Positions 9,707 to 19,064 of a stretch of 64,000 nucleotides of DNA are shown here, piece after piece (the stretch's first letter is position 1; each line of letters opens with the position of its first letter). The position numbers and the translations under genes were made by a program. Source of the stretch: Aquiflexum lacus (GTDB taxonomy: Bacteria > Bacteroidota > Bacteroidia > Cytophagales > Cyclobacteriaceae); the NCBI RefSeq assembly GCF_015476655.1, contig NZ_JABFHF010000016.1, positions 62,001 to 126,000 of the forward strand, in the 5' to 3' direction. The notes beneath the pieces are model-generated. The model ran no database searches. It worked only from the letters and a program-made list of their open reading frames with translations, and was not told the origin of the DNA.

Positions 9707-11189
9707 AAGCCCAATCTATTTTATCTTTCATGTCTTTGAGCACAAATCCCAATTCTTTTAAAGCTGACCTGATTTCATCTACTTTGTCATAATTCCTAGC
9801 AATTTTAGCCTCGGTATAAAGTTTAAGGAGAACGTCCAACAATCCCTGTTGTGTATCTGTTTTTTCTTCCTTCAGACCCAGAATATTCTCTACGAAAACA
9901 ACATAGGTGCTGATCATTTTATCGAAAATTTCTTTTCCAAAAACAGAAGACTGCAATTGACCTGTATATATCGAATTGATTTTTTTCAGGAGGTTGAAAA
10001 GATGTCCAATAGCCTGTGCAGTATTAAAATCATCATCCATTGCCCGATAAGCATTGGCAATGCTTTGCTCCACCTGTTGGATCTGATTTTCATCCAATGC
10101 TATGGTTTCATTGCTTTCAAGTTGCAGGCTTTTAGCAATTCGAAGTCCGTTGATGATTTTTTTATATCCTTTCTGAGCAGCTTTAAGGGCATCGTTGGAG
10201 AAATCCAAAGTAGACCTGTAATGAGCTGTCAGTATAAAATAACGGATCGTCATTGGACTATAGGCCTGTTCCAACAGGTCATGTTTTCCTGTAAACAACT
10301 CCTGAAGCGTAATGAAGTTGCCAAGGGATTTGCCCATTTTCTGCCCATTGATCGTGATCATGTTGTTATGCATCCAATATTTGGCAGGCTCCTGATGGTT
10401 GCAGGCATTGCCTTGGGCAATTTCGCATTCGTGATGGGGAAACATCAGGTCCATTCCACCACCGTGAATGTCAAATTGTTTTCCCAGATACTTAGAACTC
10501 ATCGCTGTACATTCCAAATGCCATCCAGGAAAACCTATTCCCCAAGGGGATTCCCATTTCATGAGGTGTTCGGGGGAAGCATTCTTCCACAAAGCAAAAT
10601 CCACAGGATTTCTCTTTTCCCCTTGTCCATCCAAATCCCTGCTTCCGCTCATCAGTTCCTCCAAAACCCTTCCTGAAAGTTTTCCATATTGATACTTTTC
10701 ATTGTATTTGAGCACATCAAAATAAACCGAACCATTTACCTCATAACCCAATCCTTCACTAAGAATGCCTTGAACCAAAGCGATCTGTTCCGGAATGTGG
10801 CCTGTTGCACGGGGTTCTATACTTGGCTTCCAGGTATTCAGTGCTTCCATGTCACGATGGTAGGTGTCTGTATATTGTTGGGCCACCTCCATGGGTTCTA
10901 ATTGTTCCAGTTTGGCTTTTTTGGCGATTTTATCTTCCCCTTCATCTGCATCACCCTGTAAATGACCCACGTCGGTGATGTTCCGTACATAGCGGACTTT
11001 GTAGCCTAGGTGAGACAAGTACCTATTGACTGTATCAAAAGTGATGGCAGGCCGGGCATGTCCCAAGTGGGCATCACCATAAACAGTAGGTCCGCATACA
11101 TACATGCCCACATGAGGCGGACTAAGCGGTTCAAAATTCTCTTTCTTGCGGGAAAGGGTATTGTATATTTTGAGGGTATTTTGTTTCAT
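9696..11189 (-). CDS. cysS: cysteine--tRNA ligase
   Basis: A class I aminoacyl-tRNA synthetase that charges tRNA-Cys in the cytoplasm. It shows the first zinc cysteine in YVCGPTVYG, the HIGH-like [18 protein letters not shown] and HHECEIAQ contributing the other zinc ligands, and KMGKSLGNF as the KMSKS loop. I chose the ATG at 11189 ([10 protein letters not shown]), giving 497 residues, because the ten residues encoded upstream come from low-complexity repeat DNA and are not part of the family. A 275-codon open frame on the opposite strand within it is a shadow. Confidence 0.97.
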   Translation of the reverse strand: MKQNTLKIYNTLSRKKENFEPLSPPHVGMYVCGPTVYGDAHLGHARPAITFDTVNRYLSHLGYKVRYVRNITDVGHLQGDADEGEDKIAKKAKLEQLEPMEVAQQYTDTYHRDMEALNTWKPSIEPRATGHIPEQIALVQGILSEGLGYEVNGSVYFDVLKYNEKYQYGKLSGRVLEELMSGSRDLDGQGEKRNPVDFALWKNASPEHLMKWESPWGIGFPGWHLECTAMSSKYLGKQFDIHGGGMDLMFPHHECEIAQGNACNHQEPAKYWMHNNMITINGQKMGKSLGNFITLQELFTGKHDLLEQAYSPMTIRYFILTAHYRSTLDFSNDALKAAQKGYKKIINGLRIAKSLQLESNETIALDENQIQQVEQSIANAYRAMDDDFNTAQAIGHLFNLLKKINSIYTGQLQSSVFGKEIFDKMISTYVVFVENILGLKEEKTDTQQGLLDVLLKLYTEAKIARNYDKVDEIRSALKELGFVLKDMKDKIDWAYEE

Positions 11190-11336
11190 GGGTTTTAATG
11201 TACAATGCACTAAGTACAAAGTACCAAGTAGGATAAGTTTGAACCTGCAAAATAGGGGATTGGAATGAGTAAAGAAAAGTATTCTTTATCTGTATGTTTA
11301 AAAATGAATTGCCTTGAAGGTTTTTTTCCCAAATTG

Positions 11337-13658
11337 TCACACGCTGTTTCTAAATAGTTCTTCAAAAATGTTGGCAACCTCTTCTGCCGCTCGGTAGGGA
11401 GGAAGCGCAGTATCTGAAATCCCAGAAACCACTTTGGTTATGTCATGGTCCACGGAACCCTTTTTGGCCCATTTGTTTATGGATGTGGCTGTAATGTAAG
11501 CTGAAAAATTATGGTGCCCAGAACCAGGTCTTTCTCCAATGATATGAATGATCCCTTTTTTTCTGTCGGAAAAAGGAAGTGAACCGAACAACTGTTCCCC
11601 AGCAGCATATCCTGCCCTCACCCTGCCATGGGTAAAAACAATAGGTTGTGGACTGATGGCAATGCCTTTTTTGGTGAGATGATCAGTCAGTTTTTCAAGG
11701 AAAGGAAACAAGTGGCCTTCATCCATCAATGCTTTGGCATTCAATCCATCGGAAATAACGATCTGAACATCCGGGATTTTGTTTTCCCAGTTTTTACGGA
11801 TTGCCTTTAATTGATTAATGGTTTTTTTGCCAAATTCCTCGCCGGTCTCAGGATGATATACGTAATCCTTTTTGTCTAAGGATAATGTAGTGACACCAAT
11901 TGCATTTGGGATTGACTTGACAAAAGAATCCGACATTTCTGTCCATAAGCTTATTTTGGCATCTTCATAGAGGAATCGGATTTTCTTGTCAAGCTCAGGA
12001 TTCAAATCCCAGTAATTCTCGCCAAAACCTTGGGCGATGGGAACGCCCCGGTTTTCTATTTCCCCGATCATCCTACGACCCGCAGCCAAAATTTCCTCTT
12101 TGGTCCGAAGGTCTTTTTTGGCCAGGCGGTATTGGTAATAGACCCAAGTAGGATCCCCAAAGTGTTGGGTCGGCTTGTTGTCTTCTCCAATGATCTCTAT
12201 CCTTTTGAAAAAATCCCACATCGCGTCGTTGATTTTATAGTCGAATTTTTCCCGGATTCTGACATGGTCATTAAATGCCGTGGTCAGGTAACTCAACATG
12301 GGGTCATTTTTGGTAGGTAGTGCCATCAGGTAAGCTGGATTAGCAGGCATAATTTGTTCAATACACCAATCCAGGTCATCCAAAGTGACATCCATGTGCA
12401 GGGTGGAGCAAATGTCCAAACCTATGGTCAGCCCATGCAATTTACCCATGACTGTGTCTTCCAAGCAGCAGCGTACCAACTGTTCCTTGGATTTGAACAC
12501 CTCCGGGCCAATAAATCCAGCCACATCGTTCACATGTACCCAAGGGAATTGACCAGGTGTTTTTCCTTCTTCCAATTGGTACTTTAATGCCCTAACAAAT
12601 CCATATTTTCTCGATTCATGGACAACCATGTCAAATCCCTCCCCATGACCATTGGTAAAGTCCGCACCTTGACCGGTTTCTGCATAGAGTCCAAACTGAC
12701 CTGTTCTTGTATCCATATGTCGGGCCATTTTCTCAATGGAAACATCAAAGGTCTGATTGGCTTTGACAGTGCCTGCAATACTCTGAAACCAGATCCCTGT
12801 GGTGCCTGGATAGATTTTTTCGGCTTCGGCCTGTACATCGATATGCGATAGGACACAATTGGGCAGGGTTGATTCCAGGCCAAAGGTGGTAATGATATCA
12901 TAAAGCGCTTTTTCGATTTCAGCAACTGAATGTGGATCACTTGAAACCGGATTGGTTCCCAATACCAGATCACCCACACCATAAGACCAAGCGTCAAATA
13001 CCTGCCAAACAATGTCATCAGGATTGTCAGTAGGGGAGTTGGGCTGAACCCTGGCACTCAAATAGCCCTTGCTTCCGATTTTGGTGCCGGGGATGGGATT
13101 GAAAACTTTTTGCCCTACTTGGATCAACTCATCATTGCTCATTAACTTGACCACGCAGGCAATCACATCACTGCTCAAAGCTGGCATGATTTCTTTGATC
13201 TCCAGTTCTGATTGGTTTAGGATAAAAGACTTCAGTTCGCCTATGGTCCAATCATCTAATTCAAGTTTTGAATCAGTGGTTTGTTGGATCAGTTGATAAA
13301 GTTCATCGGTGAAAAGGCTGTGTGTTTTCAGGTCACCAATTTTTGTTTTAGATAGGAGTTCACGGGCATTTAGACGGGAATTCTCAGTAGCAGCAGAGAT
13401 CACCAAAGTAAGATCACCCTCCTTGAATTCATTTGCCGATCCAATTATTTGGCGATAAAGTGTTTGGTCCATTTTACCCGAGACCCTATTGATGTATGAA
13501 AAAATATCCTCATTCCCATTTGGCTTTCCGATCACAGGTGCTTTTAAGATGTCACTTTTATTGTTGGATGAACCAAGTTCACAGGCATTCCACAGCAATG
13601 CTGAGGTGCTGATGACCCCCACATGTGTCAAAAAGGTTTTTCGGCTGATTTTCTCCAT
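11337..13658 (-). CDS. ethanolamine ammonia-lyase, EutB-EutC fusion with export-signal-like N-terminus
   Basis: 773 residues. Residues ~50-490 align with the large subunit EutB and ~560-773 with the small subunit EutC of adenosylcobalamin-dependent ethanolamine ammonia-lyase, which makes acetaldehyde and ammonia. The E. coli EutB active-site residues Arg160, Gln162, Asn193, Glu287, Phe329 and Asp362 (recalled) have apparent counterparts at Arg203, Gln205, Asn236, Glu327, Phe382 and Asp415. EutC is recognised by VISDGLNAKAL, GRVRAGYAAGE and IIGERPGSGHHN. The first ~26 residues read SRKTFLTHVGVISTSALLWNAC, like a twin-arginine or lipoprotein signal but with RK instead of RR and a non-standard lipobox. 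No eutA, transporter or microcompartment shell gene is nearby. The enzyme family is secure; export is an inference. Confidence 0.88.
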   Translation of the reverse strand: MEKISRKTFLTHVGVISTSALLWNACELGSSNNKSDILKAPVIGKPNGNEDIFSYINRVSGKMDQTLYRQIIGSANEFKEGDLTLVISAATENSRLNARELLSKTKIGDLKTHSLFTDELYQLIQQTTDSKLELDDWTIGELKSFILNQSELEIKEIMPALSSDVIACVVKLMSNDELIQVGQKVFNPIPGTKIGSKGYLSARVQPNSPTDNPDDIVWQVFDAWSYGVGDLVLGTNPVSSDPHSVAEIEKALYDIITTFGLESTLPNCVLSHIDVQAEAEKIYPGTTGIWFQSIAGTVKANQTFDVSIEKMARHMDTRTGQFGLYAETGQGADFTNGHGEGFDMVVHESRKYGFVRALKYQLEEGKTPGQFPWVHVNDVAGFIGPEVFKSKEQLVRCCLEDTVMGKLHGLTIGLDICSTLHMDVTLDDLDWCIEQIMPANPAYLMALPTKNDPMLSYLTTAFNDHVRIREKFDYKINDAMWDFFKRIEIIGEDNKPTQHFGDPTWVYYQYRLAKKDLRTKEEILAAGRRMIGEIENRGVPIAQGFGENYWDLNPELDKKIRFLYEDAKISLWTEMSDSFVKSIPNAIGVTTLSLDKKDYVYHPETGEEFGKKTINQLKAIRKNWENKIPDVQIVISDGLNAKALMDEGHLFPFLEKLTDHLTKKGIAISPQPIVFTHGRVRAGYAAGEQLFGSLPFSDRKKGIIHIIGERPGSGHHNFSAYITATSINKWAKKGSVDHDITKVVSGISDTALPPYRAAEEVANIFEELFRNSV

Positions 13659-14126
13659 GTTGGCTTGGTGTTTTAGCGAGGATAATGAAGTTTCAAAGTC
13701 AGATATGAGATCTGATTTATATCTGATTTTGAAAAAATGCTTTTAATTTTTACAGAATCATTCCTAAAAATAACCAATTAGAATTGAAACTTTATAAAAG
13801 TTGGGATTAGTAGTTTGAAATTTAACCTAAAAATAATTTTGATGTCAATGATAAAAAATGTCCATTTACGATATAATCTGCGTCAAAATATCGAAGACTT
13901 CCCAATTATTTGATTTTTGTTCTAATAAAATCAAATACCCTGCGCTGCAATTACTAGGGTAGGTTTCCATATAAAAATAAAGAATCCCAAGATTTTTTTC
14001 CTGATAGAAACGTGAAATCCTTATTTCTCCTCCACAAAGAAAATTTGATTGAATTAGTATGATTTATAATCTTTCAACCACAAATATTTTATCTTTGATT
14101 ACTTCAAAATAACCTGCTTCAGCCCC
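13659..14126. other. AT-rich intergenic region upstream of the EutBC fusion
   Basis: 468 bases between the lyase and hicB. I found no convincing gene, hairpin or repeat. The reading frame of hicB stays open for about 20 codons after its stop, which I regard as chance. The promoter of the lyase gene should lie in the right half. Confidence 0.5.
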
Positions 14127-14345
14127 TTAAGCAAACATCAACCGTCCTTTAGGATTTGGAATGTCTTTACCCATTTGAACAGCAGTTTCAATCCATTCGG
14201 CAATGACGACTTCAATATTTGCCAATGCTTCTGCATAAGATATCCCGTCTGCAACACATCCGGACAATTCAGGTGCTTCCGCTATAAATGCCTGATCATC
14301 TTCACTCCAATAAATAATTATTTCATATCTAGGGTTAGTTTTCAT
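14127..14345 (-). CDS. hicB: HicB-family antitoxin
   Basis: 72 residues with the partial RNase-H-like fold of HicB antitoxins: YEIIIYWSEDDQAFIAEAPELSGCVADG, then the helix with EALANIEVVIAEWIETA and the family-typical ending IPNPKGRLMFA. HicB normally neutralises the HicA mRNA interferase and represses its own operon. It lacks a recognisable C-terminal DNA-binding domain, as in the short HicB subtype. The gene starts one base after the stop codon of a broken hicA, so it now appears to be an antitoxin without a working toxin. Confidence 0.9.
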   Translation of the reverse strand: MKTNPRYEIIIYWSEDDQAFIAEAPELSGCVADGISYAEALANIEVVIAEWIETAVQMGKDIPNPKGRLMFA

Positions 14346-14346
14346 T

Positions 14347-14598
14347 TTATTTCAGATTTAATTTGTACTTAAATATAAGATTTCTTACCTGTTTGACCTG
14401 ATAAGGTTTTGCTTTTCCTTCTTTTTCCTGAATATTAATAATCTCTTCAATTGAGTCTTCATAATAGATATGGTGACTTCCTTTTATTCTCTCCTTAAAA
14501 CCAAGAAGACTTAAAATTTTCCGAAACTCTGAAAAACTGATGTTTTGATCTGATCACCCACTTAGGATAGTAGCCAAAAGTTTTTCATTTTTCCCCAT
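14347..14598 (-). pseudogene. hicA: HicA toxin gene interrupted by an in-frame TGA
   Basis: Reading the minus strand from the ATG at 14598 gives MGKNEKLLATILSG, then TGA at 14554-14556 (codon 15), then 68 more codons in the same frame containing FSEFRKILSLLGF, IKGSHHIYY and AKPYQVKQVRNLIFKY. These are the dsRBD-like HicA fold with its catalytic His (GSHH). HicA proteins usually have Lys or Arg at the stop position; AGA to TGA is one base change. No Met follows that could restart the domain. The frame is otherwise perfect to its TAA, which points to a recent inactivation or a sequencing error. Confidence 0.85.
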
Positions 14599-14780
14599 TT
14601 TCAAAAATACCAAAAGAATTTTTTATAATACAAAAATTCTGCGTCTTGGTTTTCTAATAGGGTTTTGACCGCCATTCCCTCAAAAACCATGTGCTCTCTA
14701 TGTTCTATGTGGTAATCAAAAAAAGACCTTAGGGTACGCCACGGCGCACTCAAAGGTCTAACTAACATCATGTCTTGCTT

Positions 14781-14811
14781 TTAGACTTCTCCTGTCGTCG
14801 AAGTGACAAGG
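14781..14811 (-). repeat. solo copy of the CCTTGTCA-TCGACG repeat
   Basis: On the minus strand this reads CCTTGTCACTTCGACGACAG and continues AGAAGTC. It is the same unit that forms both ends of the 307-bp composite element at 49865-50171 and occurs once more at 61429. It lies in the 271-bp gap between hicA and purH, which also holds low-complexity TTGATTC text at 14820-14850. Confidence 0.7.
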
Positions 14812-14869
14812 AAAACCCTTTTTAATTCTTGATTCTTGATTCTCGGTTCAAATCTCTCACCTCTCCTAA

Positions 14870-16396
14870 TCAATGCTTAAAATGCCTCACCCCCGTCATC
14901 ACCATACTCATCCCATGTGCATCGCAGAAATCTATAGAGTCCTTGTCCTTGATGGAACCACCGGGTTGAACAACAGCTGTAATTCCAGCTTCGTGGGCAA
15001 TTTCCACACAATCAGGGAATGGGAAGAAAGCATCGGATGCCATCACCGCGCCCTTCAAATCAAAACCAAAGGATTTGGCCTTTTCGATGGCCTGTCTTAA
15101 AGCATCAACCCTGGAAGTCTGACCAACTCCCGAGGAGAACAACTGATTGCTGTTGCTCAGAATGATGGTGTTGGATTTTGTATGCTTGCAGACTTTGGCG
15201 GCGAATACCAAGGCGTCTTTTTCTTCTTCGGTTGGCGCAACTTTCGTCACTACTTTGAAGTCTGCTTTGGTTTCAGTCTGAAGGTCTTTGTCCTGCTCGA
15301 TGATGCCATTCAGCAAGGTCTTGACCTGCTTGGTACCTTCGATCTGAATTTTTTGTTGTAATAGGATTCTGTTTTTCTTGCCCTTAAGCAAAGTCAAGGC
15401 ATCTTCATCAATGGATGGTGCAATCAGCACTTCAAAAAACAAACTGTTCATCTCTTCGGCTGCTGCCAAATCCACATTTTGGTTAGTGATCAAAACGCCA
15501 CCAAATGCCGAAGTGGTATCGGCAGCAAAAGCTTTTTGATATGCCTCTTTGACTGAATCAGCAGTAGCAACCCCACATGCATTGGTATGTTTGAGGATGG
15601 CAAAAGCTGTTTCCCCATCAAATTCGGCAATCAGGGCTACTGCCGCATCCACGTCCACCAAGTTGTTGTAGGACAATTCTTTTCCGTTCAATTGGCTGAA
15701 CAATGCGTCAAGGTCCCCGTAAAAATGGGCAGCTTGATGTGGGTTCTCACCATATCTCAAAGCTTTTGCCTTGGATTCGGATATTTTCAGTGCTGGGATA
15801 TTTTCGGTTTGATTGAAGTAATTGAAAATATGGGTGTCGTAATTGGAAGAAACCTGGAATGCTTGGGCTGCAAAGTACCTTCTATCTTCGAGGGTGGTAC
15901 CTCCATCCTGGGCTTTTAATTTTCCTTCCAATTCTCCATATTGGGCTTTGGAGGCAACTATGACCACATCCTTAAAGTTTTTAGCAGCAGCACGGATCAA
16001 AGAAATTCCACCGATGTCGATTTTTTCGATGATATCCACTTCAGGAGCTCCTGAGGCAACTGTTTCTTCAAAAGGGTACAAATCCACAATCACCAAGTCA
16101 ATCGCAGGGATATCAAACTCAACTGCCTGGGAAACGTCTGAGTCATTCTCCCTTCTGTGAAGTATTCCTCCGAAGATTTTTGGGTGGAGGGTTTTGACTC
16201 TTCCGCCAAAGATGGAAGGATAGCCAGTCAGTTCTTCCACAGGGATTACCTCAGCACCTTGTTCTTCGATGAATTTTTGGGTGCCTCCGGTAGAGTAGAT
16301 TTTTACACCTTGGGCCTTGAGTTGGGCGATGATAGGTTCAAGGTTGTCTTTGTAATAGACAGAGATAAGGGCGGATTGTATTTTTTTGTTTGCCAT
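14870..16396 (-). CDS. purH: bifunctional AICAR transformylase / IMP cyclohydrolase
   Basis: 508 residues, normal family length. It performs the last two steps of de novo purine synthesis in the cytoplasm. The N-terminal MGS-like IMP cyclohydrolase domain (residues ~1-190) shows IYSTGGTQKFIEEQG, GGRVKTLHPKIFGGIL and DLYPFE. The C-terminal AICARFT domain carries LRYGENPHQAA near 215, LKHTNACGVA near 265, and SDAFFPFPDCVEIAHEAGITAVVQPGGSIKD near the end. It follows purN on the same strand after 115 bases that contain a CACAAAGA repeat tract. Confidence 0.98.
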   Translation of the reverse strand: MANKKIQSALISVYYKDNLEPIIAQLKAQGVKIYSTGGTQKFIEEQGAEVIPVEELTGYPSIFGGRVKTLHPKIFGGILHRRENDSDVSQAVEFDIPAIDLVIVDLYPFEETVASGAPEVDIIEKIDIGGISLIRAAAKNFKDVVIVASKAQYGELEGKLKAQDGGTTLEDRRYFAAQAFQVSSNYDTHIFNYFNQTENIPALKISESKAKALRYGENPHQAAHFYGDLDALFSQLNGKELSYNNLVDVDAAVALIAEFDGETAFAILKHTNACGVATADSVKEAYQKAFAADTTSAFGGVLITNQNVDLAAAEEMNSLFFEVLIAPSIDEDALTLLKGKKNRILLQQKIQIEGTKQVKTLLNGIIEQDKDLQTETKADFKVVTKVAPTEEEKDALVFAAKVCKHTKSNTIILSNSNQLFSSGVGQTSRVDALRQAIEKAKSFGFDLKGAVMASDAFFPFPDCVEIAHEAGITAVVQPGGSIKDKDSIDFCDAHGMSMVMTGVRHFKH

Positions 16397-16402
16397 AATA
16401 AA

Positions 16403-16440
16403 TTAGCCACAAAGGCACAAAGACACAAAGACACAAAGTT
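16403..16440. repeat. CACAAAGACACAAAG low-complexity tract
   Basis: Several degenerate copies of a 9-bp unit (ACAAAGACA-like) sit between purN and purH. A related GCAAAGGCGCTAAGACGCAA tract occurs at 53540. It is intergenic with no spacer structure, so not CRISPR. Confidence 0.6.
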
Positions 16441-16511
16441 CTAAATGCTATGCAGAGCGTATATAGTAAATGGATTTTTTTGCAAGTCGCAAAGGTAGGA
16501 AAACCAACGGA

Positions 16512-17069
16512 TTATAGCAGACTTTCAATCACATTTGGGAAGTATTTGTATTCCAATTGATGGACTTTTTGCGCGATGGTTTCTGGTGAATCTTCGGGAC
16601 TGATCGAGACAGCCGCTTGAAAAATGATTTTTCCCTCGTCATAATTTTCGTTGACAAGGTGGATGGTAATGCCCGTTTCCTGATCACCTGATTCCTTTAT
16701 AGCTTCATGGACTTTTGCACCGTACATGCCTTTCCCTCCATATTTGGGCAATAATGCCGGATGGATATTGATAATCTTGTCAGGAAAAGCTTGGATCAGG
16801 TTTACTGGGATTTTAAGGAGAAAGCCCGCCAAAACCACCAAATCCACTTTATAATCTTTCAGCTTTTGTGCAAGCTCCCCGCTTTCAAGTGAAGCTTTAT
16901 TAAAAGCGAAAGAGGGAACTTGAAACTTTTTCGTCCTTTCCAGAACAAAGGCTTCTTTTTTGTTTGAAGCAACCAAAACCACTTTTCCTTTGGAGGAAGT
17001 TTGGAAGTATTTCATGATTTCCTCAGCGTTGGTGCCGCTGCCCGATGCAAGAATGGCAATATTTTTCAA
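16512..17069 (-). CDS. purN: phosphoribosylglycinamide formyltransferase
   Basis: 185 residues. It transfers a formyl group from 10-formyl-tetrahydrofolate to GAR, the third step of purine synthesis. Motifs are ASGSGTNAEEIM at the phosphate-binding N-terminus, NIHPALLPKYGGKGMYG with the catalytic Asn-His pair, and ETGITIHLVNENYDEGKII with the catalytic Asp. It is slightly shorter than E. coli PurN but complete. It shares orientation with purH and probably a promoter in the divergent region upstream. Confidence 0.97.
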   Translation of the reverse strand: MKNIAILASGSGTNAEEIMKYFQTSSKGKVVLVASNKKEAFVLERTKKFQVPSFAFNKASLESGELAQKLKDYKVDLVVLAGFLLKIPVNLIQAFPDKIINIHPALLPKYGGKGMYGAKVHEAIKESGDQETGITIHLVNENYDEGKIIFQAAVSISPEDSPETIAQKVHQLEYKYFPNVIESLL

Positions 17070-17409
17070 AGTGGGATCAATTATTTTGTCTCAAAAATAG
17101 GTAGTGGGCTTCTACCATCCAAGATTAAGTAATTGAGTTTAAAACTCAATACGCAAAAGTTTAAAGTTATAAACTCCGGACTACCAGAAAAGGAGAAGCA
17201 CTAATCTTCTGGGAAAAATATTTTACTTAAGTCTAATAATATATTGAGCTATTGAAATTTGCATTAGTAATCATATCATATTTCAAATGTTCCCTTAAAT
17301 TCAAAAAATCAGATTATAAATTATTGAATCCATCTGACACATTTTGTCCGGCTAATAAAAAGTAAATATTTAAATTCCTTCCTTAATATTTTAAAAACAG
17401 ATTTGGATT
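17070..17409. other. divergent promoter region
   Basis: 340 AT-rich bases between divergently transcribed purN and the D-aminoacylase-like gene. It must hold promoters for both. No repeat, hairpin or small gene was recognised, and I cannot fix a Bacteroidota -33/-7 pair with confidence. Confidence 0.5.
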
Positions 17410-19017
17410 ATGAGAACAAACAAAGTCTTGCATTCTGGCTCTGCCACATCAATTTTTGGTTTTCTCGCCATCTCCTTCATGATTTTTTTGCTATTGACAA
17501 ATTGTTCGACAAAAGAAAAGCCTTTTGACTTCTTAATTCAGGATGCTTTGGTTTTTACAGGCGAAAATGAGGAACCGCAATTACTTGACATAGGAATTAA
17601 GGATGAGTTTATTGTTTTTGTAGGTAAACCCGCTCTAAATAAATTGAAAGCCAAAAGAGTTATTGAAGCTAAAGGTCTTTTTGTGACTCCAGGATTCATT
17701 GATCCCCATACCCATTTGGAAAGTGATCTTTCCAGTTTGGAATATAAATCCAATTTATCAGCCTTGAAACAGGGGGTGACAACTGTTTTTGTAGGGAATG
17801 ATGGGAATAGTCCTCTTCCCGTAGGAAGGAAACTAGAGCAGTGGGAAAGGGAAGGGATCGGAACCAATGCAGGGTTGTTCGTCGGGCATGGTACGGTTAG
17901 AAGAATTGTTTTAGGGTTAAAGGACAAACAACCTACTGAAGATGAATTGAAAGAAATGCAATCATTGGTTTTAAAATCAATGGAAGAGGGTGCATTTGGA
18001 TTGTCAACAGGCCTTTTTTATGCACCGGGAAGTTTTGCAAGGGAAGATGAAGTAATCGCTTTGGCGCAAATAGCCAAGGAATATGGGGGGATCTATGATT
18101 CTCATATCAGAGATGAGAGTTCCTACTCCATTGGACTCCTTGCCTCAATTCAAGAAGCAATCAATATCGGTGAAAAGACAGGAATTCCTGTGCATATTTC
18201 TCATATCAAGGCCTTAGGGACGGATGTTTGGGGTAAAAGCAATGAAGTGATAAAGATCATCGAGGAAGCCAAAAAGAAAGGCTTAGTTTTCACAGCAAAC
18301 CAATACCCATATCTTGCCTCCAAAACCAGTTTTAGAGCAACGGTAATCCCCAGGTGGGTGGAGGATGGGGGGAATGAAGCCATGTTGGAACGATTTAGGG
18401 CAAATGAACACAGGTCGAGACTCTATAATGAAATTGCTGAAAATATTAGAAAACGGGGTGGGGCTGAGGCTTTGGTTTTTTCACAGACCCAAAACCCCGG
18501 GTATAATGGAATAAGCCTTAAGCAATTTGCTGAAGAAAGAAATCTTTCTGAGCCCGATGCAGCTGTTGCTATCCTTTCTGAAGAACCAGGGATAGGAGTG
18601 ATTTCTTACAATATGATCGAAGAGGATTTGATTAATTTTATGCGTAAGGATTGGGTAGTAACAGGCTCAGACGGTGGATCTGGGCATCCGAGAAAATTCG
18701 GTTCTTTTGCACGCAAAATTGGATATTTTGCCATGGATCAGAATTGGATTGATTTATCCTTTGCTATCCACCAGTCCACAGCCAAGACTGCGCGTGTGTT
18801 GGGACTAGAAAAAAGAGGAGAAATTAAGGAGGGGTATTATGCTGATATTGCTGTTTTTGATCCCGATAAATTTATTGATAAAGCAACTTTTGAAAACCCA
18901 CATGTAGAAGCAGAAGGAATTTCTTATGTATTTGTCAATGGTCATTTAACCATAAATGAAGGCATTTATACCGGAGAATTAAAAGGTAAACCATTGAGGC
19001 TAAATCAGCATAAATAA
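17410..19017 (+). CDS. N-acyl-D-amino-acid deacylase-like amidohydrolase lipoprotein
   Basis: 535 residues. The N-terminus has a hydrophobic stretch ending LLLTNCST, a lipoprotein signal. The metal-dependent amidohydrolase barrel shows VTPGFIDPHTHLESD near residue 97 (HxH), GLSTGLFYAPGSFA near 197, DSHIRDES near 233, PVHISHIKALG near 262 and VVTGSDGGSGHPRKFG near 415. This order is typical of D-aminoacylase/dihydroorotase-like enzymes that remove N-acyl groups from D-amino acids. The C-terminal GEIKEGYYADIAVFDPDKF closes the small beta domain. It is probably periplasmic; the true substrate is uncertain. It converges with the UbiA gene 47 bases away. Confidence 0.87.
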   Translation: MRTNKVLHSGSATSIFGFLAISFMIFLLLTNCSTKEKPFDFLIQDALVFTGENEEPQLLDIGIKDEFIVFVGKPALNKLKAKRVIEAKGLFVTPGFIDPHTHLESDLSSLEYKSNLSALKQGVTTVFVGNDGNSPLPVGRKLEQWEREGIGTNAGLFVGHGTVRRIVLGLKDKQPTEDELKEMQSLVLKSMEEGAFGLSTGLFYAPGSFAREDEVIALAQIAKEYGGIYDSHIRDESSYSIGLLASIQEAINIGEKTGIPVHISHIKALGTDVWGKSNEVIKIIEEAKKKGLVFTANQYPYLASKTSFRATVIPRWVEDGGNEAMLERFRANEHRSRLYNEIAENIRKRGGAEALVFSQTQNPGYNGISLKQFAEERNLSEPDAAVAILSEEPGIGVISYNMIEEDLINFMRKDWVVTGSDGGSGHPRKFGSFARKIGYFAMDQNWIDLSFAIHQSTAKTARVLGLEKRGEIKEGYYADIAVFDPDKFIDKATFENPHVEAEGISYVFVNGHLTINEGIYTGELKGKPLRLNQHK

Positions 19018-19064
19018 AGATTTTGCAATTTTTTGGAATCTATATTTTTTTTGTTTTTTGTGAA

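Noticed and set aside
9849-10676. Long open frame (275 codons) antisense to cysS
   Set aside because: cysS is certain on the other strand; the antisense translation shows no domain and no leader.
11190-11219. Upstream extension of cysS
   Set aside because: Encoded by repeat-like GTACAAAGTACC text and absent from the family's N-terminus.
14064-14129. About 20 open codons in frame after the hicB stop
   Set aside because: The hicB stop follows the family's normal ending, so the extension is probably chance rather than a truncated C-terminal domain.
14841-14865. GGTTCAAATC motif near purH resembling a tRNA end
   Set aside because: Part of a TTGATTC low-complexity tract with no acceptor or anticodon stem.
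16403-16440. Short tandem units suggesting a CRISPR array
   Set aside because: No spacers; the unit is a low-complexity CACAAAGA tract seen elsewhere in other forms.
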